A DNA stretch of 64,000 nt. It comes from Nocardioidaceae bacterium SCSIO 66511 (GTDB lineage: Bacteria > Actinomycetota > Actinomycetes > Propionibacteriales > Nocardioidaceae). The position numbers and the translations under genes are program-made. Where the stretch lies: contig CP095846.1 in the NCBI GenBank assembly GCA_023100825.1, positions 3,720,001 through 3,784,000 of the forward strand. Direction: 5' to 3'. Below, piece by piece: positions 61,211 to 64,000 of this stretch; position 1 is the first letter of the stretch; the number at the start of each line of letters is the position of its first letter. The notes under the pieces were generated by a model. That model did no database searches and was not told the DNA's origin. It saw only the letters and a list, made by a program, of their open reading frames with translations.

Positions 61211-62773
61211 ATGGAGCAACCGGCGGGGCCGGGGCGGCCCGAACGCATCGCGGGTTCGCTGCGCACGATACTCACCCGTGGTGATCCGCTCGTCCCGGTC
61301 GTCGGCGGCATCTCGCTGCTGGTCTACGCACTGCATGGCATAGACGGCAAGCTCTCGCGCGATCTCGCGGTGTACGGCTACGCCGGGCAGCAGTTCGCCG
61401 ATGGCGTACCCGCGTACGAGGGCATCCTCAACCGGGCCGGTCCGCTCGCACATATGGTCCCTGGAGTCGGTGCTCTGGCTGCGCGACTTCTCGGGCTCGA
61501 AGACCTGACCGGCATGCGGCTCCTCTACCTGCTGATCAGCGTCGCCTGCACCTGTGTGGTCTACCTGTTCGCCCGCGACCTGTTCGACTCCCGCACGGCG
61601 GCGCTCTGCACCGCGCTCGCGTTCCTCACCTTCGGCGCGTTCATCGAGTACGCCTCGTACGGCCCTCGTGAGAAGACGCCGATGACGCTCTTCCTGCTCT
61701 GCTCGCTCTGGGCGGCGTACCGCCGGCGTTGGGTCGGAGCCGGTGTATGGCTGGGCCTCGCGACCCTCACCCTGCAGATCGTCTTCCCCGTCGGTGCCGC
61801 CGCGATCCTGGTCCAAGCCCTGGCAGTACGCGGCGAGCGCATCCGCGCACTCGTTCGTACCGCCGTCGGCGGGCTGGTCGTGCTCGCCGTGTTCATCGGC
61901 TACTTCACGATCGTCGGCGCGCTGGACGATTTCATCGAAGGCTTCTGGCGGATCAATGCCCGATACACCCAACCGAGTGCGTTCACCGACGATGTCGCCG
62001 GCAACTGGCACAACCTGCAGTACGGCTACGCCGCCTCCCTGTGGGTCGCCGTCGCCGGAATCGTCGCGATCCTTGCGTTCTCCCTATTGGCGGTACGCCC
62101 CGGATATCGCGAGCGACACCCCAGTGCCGTCGGAGTTGCGGCCCTCGGAGCCGCGACGGCCGTCGCGCTCGTCTGGACGCTGCGCGAGTACGACTCCTGG
62201 CCGGACGCCATGCTGGTCCTACCGACGGCCGCATTCGGCATCGGTGTCCTCGCCGCGGAGGTCGAGGCCCGGGTGCAGGTTCGCTGGGCTCGACCTGCCG
62301 CTCTCGCCTGGGTTCTGGTCGCTGCCGTGTTGGCGACGTCGTTCTCGGTCGGTGAACGCAACCACGGCCTGGTCGCGCAACGCTCAAACGTCAAAGCGAC
62401 ACTACGTAAGCTGCCATCGGCAACCATCCTGGCCGTCAACTCCCCTCAGGCACTCGTACTCTCGGGCAAGACCAACCCGATCCGCTACCAGATGTTCTCG
62501 TCGGGCATGAACGATTACCTCGACGACACGTTGCCGGGTGGGCTGGCGGGACTCGCCGAACGGATCGGCCGGGTCCGGCCGACGCTGATCACGTTCGGCA
62601 ACGGCAATGTCCCGCCGTGGTTCGCCGAAACCCTCCACCGCTACTACGCCAAGGCGGGTAAGGCACCCGGTTGGGTCTGGTACGTCGACCGCGAGGTCGG
62701 GCACCGAATGGTGATGAAGCTCAGGCATCCGAAGCGGCACCAGCACAACCGGGCAAAGCGTGGCAGCGCGTAG
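61211..62773 (+). CDS. GT-C-like membrane glycosyltransferase (second paralogue)
   Basis: 520 residues from the ATG at 61211; the earlier ATG at 61175 lies in the promoter. It aligns with the preceding protein along its length, for example AGQQFADGVPAYEGILNRAGPLAHM and EDLTGMRLLYLL, and has the same segment pattern. The C-terminus ends in a basic tail (KRHQHNRAKRGSA). Gene duplication with conservation of the promoter suggests that both copies are used, perhaps for different acceptors. Confidence 0.82.
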   Translation: MEQPAGPGRPERIAGSLRTILTRGDPLVPVVGGISLLVYALHGIDGKLSRDLAVYGYAGQQFADGVPAYEGILNRAGPLAHMVPGVGALAARLLGLEDLTGMRLLYLLISVACTCVVYLFARDLFDSRTAALCTALAFLTFGAFIEYASYGPREKTPMTLFLLCSLWAAYRRRWVGAGVWLGLATLTLQIVFPVGAAAILVQALAVRGERIRALVRTAVGGLVVLAVFIGYFTIVGALDDFIEGFWRINARYTQPSAFTDDVAGNWHNLQYGYAASLWVAVAGIVAILAFSLLAVRPGYRERHPSAVGVAALGAATAVALVWTLREYDSWPDAMLVLPTAAFGIGVLAAEVEARVQVRWARPAALAWVLVAAVLATSFSVGERNHGLVAQRSNVKATLRKLPSATILAVNSPQALVLSGKTNPIRYQMFSSGMNDYLDDTLPGGLAGLAERIGRVRPTLITFGNGNVPPWFAETLHRYYAKAGKAPGWVWYVDREVGHRMVMKLRHPKRHQHNRAKRGSA

Positions 62774-63965
62774 TCGGCACACCGTCGCCCTCGCACTCGG
62801 GTCGGCGGCAAACGGTTTGCTTGCGTATGTCGTCTTCGCACTCACCACCCGGATACTCGGCCACGATGCTGCGCCCGTCTCGGTGCTGTGGAGCTACTGG
62901 GGCTTCGCGGGCGCCGCGCTGACGTTCCCGCTACAGCACTGGATCGCGCGTACGCTCACCGCCGACGGCCCGGGCACGGTGCGCCATTCGCTTCCCCGGG
63001 TGACCGGCCTCATCGCCGGTGTCGCAGTGACCAGCGGAGTCCTCGCGTGGTTGGGTCGCGACGCGTTGTTCCACCGCGACGACGTCTGGTTTCCACTGCT
63101 GGTCACGCTGGTCACCGTCGGCTCCGCCCTGATGGGGGTTGTACGCGGGTCGCTTGGCGGCCGCGACCGGTTCGGCGCAGTCGCCGTCAGCCTCGCCACC
63201 GAGAACGCGGTTCGTTGCGTCGCAGTGGGCATCGTCGCCGGCGTCGGCGACGACGATCCGGTCGCGTACGGGTTCTGCATCGTGGCCGGCTACCTCGCCG
63301 CCGGTTGCTGGCCGAGCGCACTGCACTTCGGCCCGGAACGTACGACGGCACGCGCCCACTCGGCGATGGAGTTCCTGTCGGGCGCAGGGCTCGCGCAGCT
63401 TCTCGGACAGGTCGTACTGACCGGCGGCCCGGTCGCGCTCGCATTGGCCGGCGGATCGGCGGCACAGGTGACCGCGCTGTTCGCTGCGCTGGCGTTGTTC
63501 CGCGCCCCGTACACCCTCGCCCTCGGTATGGTCGCGCAGCTCACCACTGCCATCACCAGACTCGTCGTATCGGGTGCCGTCGGCGTTCTGCGTCGCATCC
63601 GCGCGGTCACGGTCGCGGCCACCGTGGTCCTGTGCGCGCTCGGCGGGCTCGGGGCGGCATGGCTCGGCCCGGATGTCATCAGGCTAATCTTCGGCGACAC
63701 GATCGACTTTCCCGCAGGCGAGTCGGCGATCGTGGCCATCGGTTGTGTTCTCGCCGTCGCGAACCTCATCCAGACGATCATCTCGCTGGCCCACGACCGC
63801 CCGGGCACAGTCGCCGTCTCGTGGGTTGTCGCCCTGCTGGGCGGGGTTGTCGCGTACGTTGTGCTCGCCGATCTCGCGGCGAGCGAGGCGATCGTCTGGT
63901 GCTTCCTCGTCGCGGAGTCCGTCGCATTCGCCTCGCTGCTCCTCGCCGACGCGCGACGCTTCTGA
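62760..63965 (+). CDS. Polysaccharide flippase-like membrane protein
   Basis: 401 residues from a GTG overlapping the second glycosyltransferase by 14 bases. About 12 hydrophobic segments with the MOP-superfamily pattern (LGSAANGLLAYVVFALTTRILG, GVVRGSLGGRDRFGAVAVSLATENAVRC). Such proteins flip lipid-linked oligosaccharides to the outer face. The three-gene cluster with the GT-C enzymes would build or export a surface glycan. Confidence 0.78.
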   Translation: MAARSRHTVALALGSAANGLLAYVVFALTTRILGHDAAPVSVLWSYWGFAGAALTFPLQHWIARTLTADGPGTVRHSLPRVTGLIAGVAVTSGVLAWLGRDALFHRDDVWFPLLVTLVTVGSALMGVVRGSLGGRDRFGAVAVSLATENAVRCVAVGIVAGVGDDDPVAYGFCIVAGYLAAGCWPSALHFGPERTTARAHSAMEFLSGAGLAQLLGQVVLTGGPVALALAGGSAAQVTALFAALALFRAPYTLALGMVAQLTTAITRLVVSGAVGVLRRIRAVTVAATVVLCALGGLGAAWLGPDVIRLIFGDTIDFPAGESAIVAIGCVLAVANLIQTIISLAHDRPGTVAVSWVVALLGGVVAYVVLADLAASEAIVWCFLVAESVAFASLLLADARRF

Positions 63966-63986
63966 TATCATGGCGCTGATATCAGA
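63961..63986 (+). promoter_or_regulatory. Inverted TCTGATATCA repeat before a cut-off gene
   Basis: Perfect 10-bp arms (63961-63970 and 63977-63986) with a 6-base spacer. It overlaps the end of the flippase gene and lies just before a GTG at 63988. It is probably an operator for the next gene; TGATATCA-type sites often precede antitoxin genes, but the gene cannot be seen. Confidence 0.55.
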
Positions 63987-63987
63987 G

Positions 63988-64000
63988 GTGAGCACCGTGG
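63988..64000 (+). CDS. Possible start of a gene cut by the window edge
   Basis: GTG-AGC-ACC-GTG follows the TCTGATATCA palindrome by one base, with AGAGG just upstream. Only four codons are visible, so neither product nor reality can be judged. Confidence 0.25.

Overview
The window is high-GC actinobacterial chromosome. The gene content (PaaABCDE-type phenylacetate catabolism, LCP and FtsB-like cell-envelope proteins, PadR, DeoR and ECF regulators, lipobox lipoproteins), the many GTG starts, the 4-base ATGA/GTGA overlaps and the very frequent GTACG words suggest a Nocardioidaceae-like member of the Propionibacteriales. That placement is inference from style, not a database match. I see no rRNA, CRISPR array, prophage or intact insertion sequence; there is one tRNA.

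Layout. 1-4.8 kb: end of a RibD-like reductase, cystathionine beta-synthase, a GDSL hydrolase, a Bax-inhibitor-like membrane protein and a lipoprotein. 4.9-7.2 kb: paaN and a TetR regulator (probable PaaR). 7.3-15.2 kb: small regulator/effector pairs (DeoR-MFS, azoreductase-MarR, histidine kinase-response regulator), a P1 peptidase, a membrane protein and a MarR gene whose stop codon is supplied by a 162-bp transposon-like element. 15.3-21.4 kb: paaK, an aldo/keto reductase and the ring-epoxidase operon paaABCDE. 21.4-25.6 kb: small proteins, an alpha/beta hydrolase, two PadR modules and the tRNA. 25.7-31.0 kb: uracil-DNA glycosylase, a lysine-rich secreted protease, and the housekeeping operon eno-ftsB-DUF501-ppx. 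31.1-43.7 kb: ACC deaminase, then a probable anthranilate (2-aminobenzoyl-CoA) degradation locus (ligase, PaaX-type regulator, RidA, SDR, enoyl-CoA hydratase, amidohydrolase, acyl-CoA dehydrogenase, bifunctional monooxygenase/reductase), interrupted by a phosphatase and a methyltransferase. 43.7-55.6 kb: GNAT, a lipoprotein next to an RTX/M91-like metalloprotease, MazG, a SurA-like lipoprotein, mfd, a secreted lipase, a MATE-like exporter and a CGNR-type regulator. 56.3-64 kb: a DGPF-ECF sigma pair, an LCP protein, two tandem GT-C-like glycosyltransferase paralogues and a flippase-like protein.

Two CoA-dependent aerobic aromatic pathways lie within 40 kb: phenylacetyl-CoA (4.9-7.2 and 15.3-21.4 kb) and probably 2-aminobenzoyl-CoA (32.3-43.7 kb). 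Palindromic sites in the paaN and paaA promoters share half-sites, which makes a PaaR regulon likely. The monooxygenase and acyl-CoA dehydrogenase genes diverge from a compact promoter whose two -35 boxes lie in one palindrome.

The most unusual non-coding content is a family of four intergenic repeats (about 3.8-4.25, 21.7, 55.6-56.2 and 59.1-59.5 kb). Each has the same 12-8-12 hairpin, with one compensatory base-pair change between copies, and the complete copies are flanked by inverted arms ending in a hairpin-plus-T-run motif. I do not recognise this family. Many genes without a ribosome binding site have a TANNNT box starting exactly 12 bases before the start codon, so leaderless transcription appears common here.
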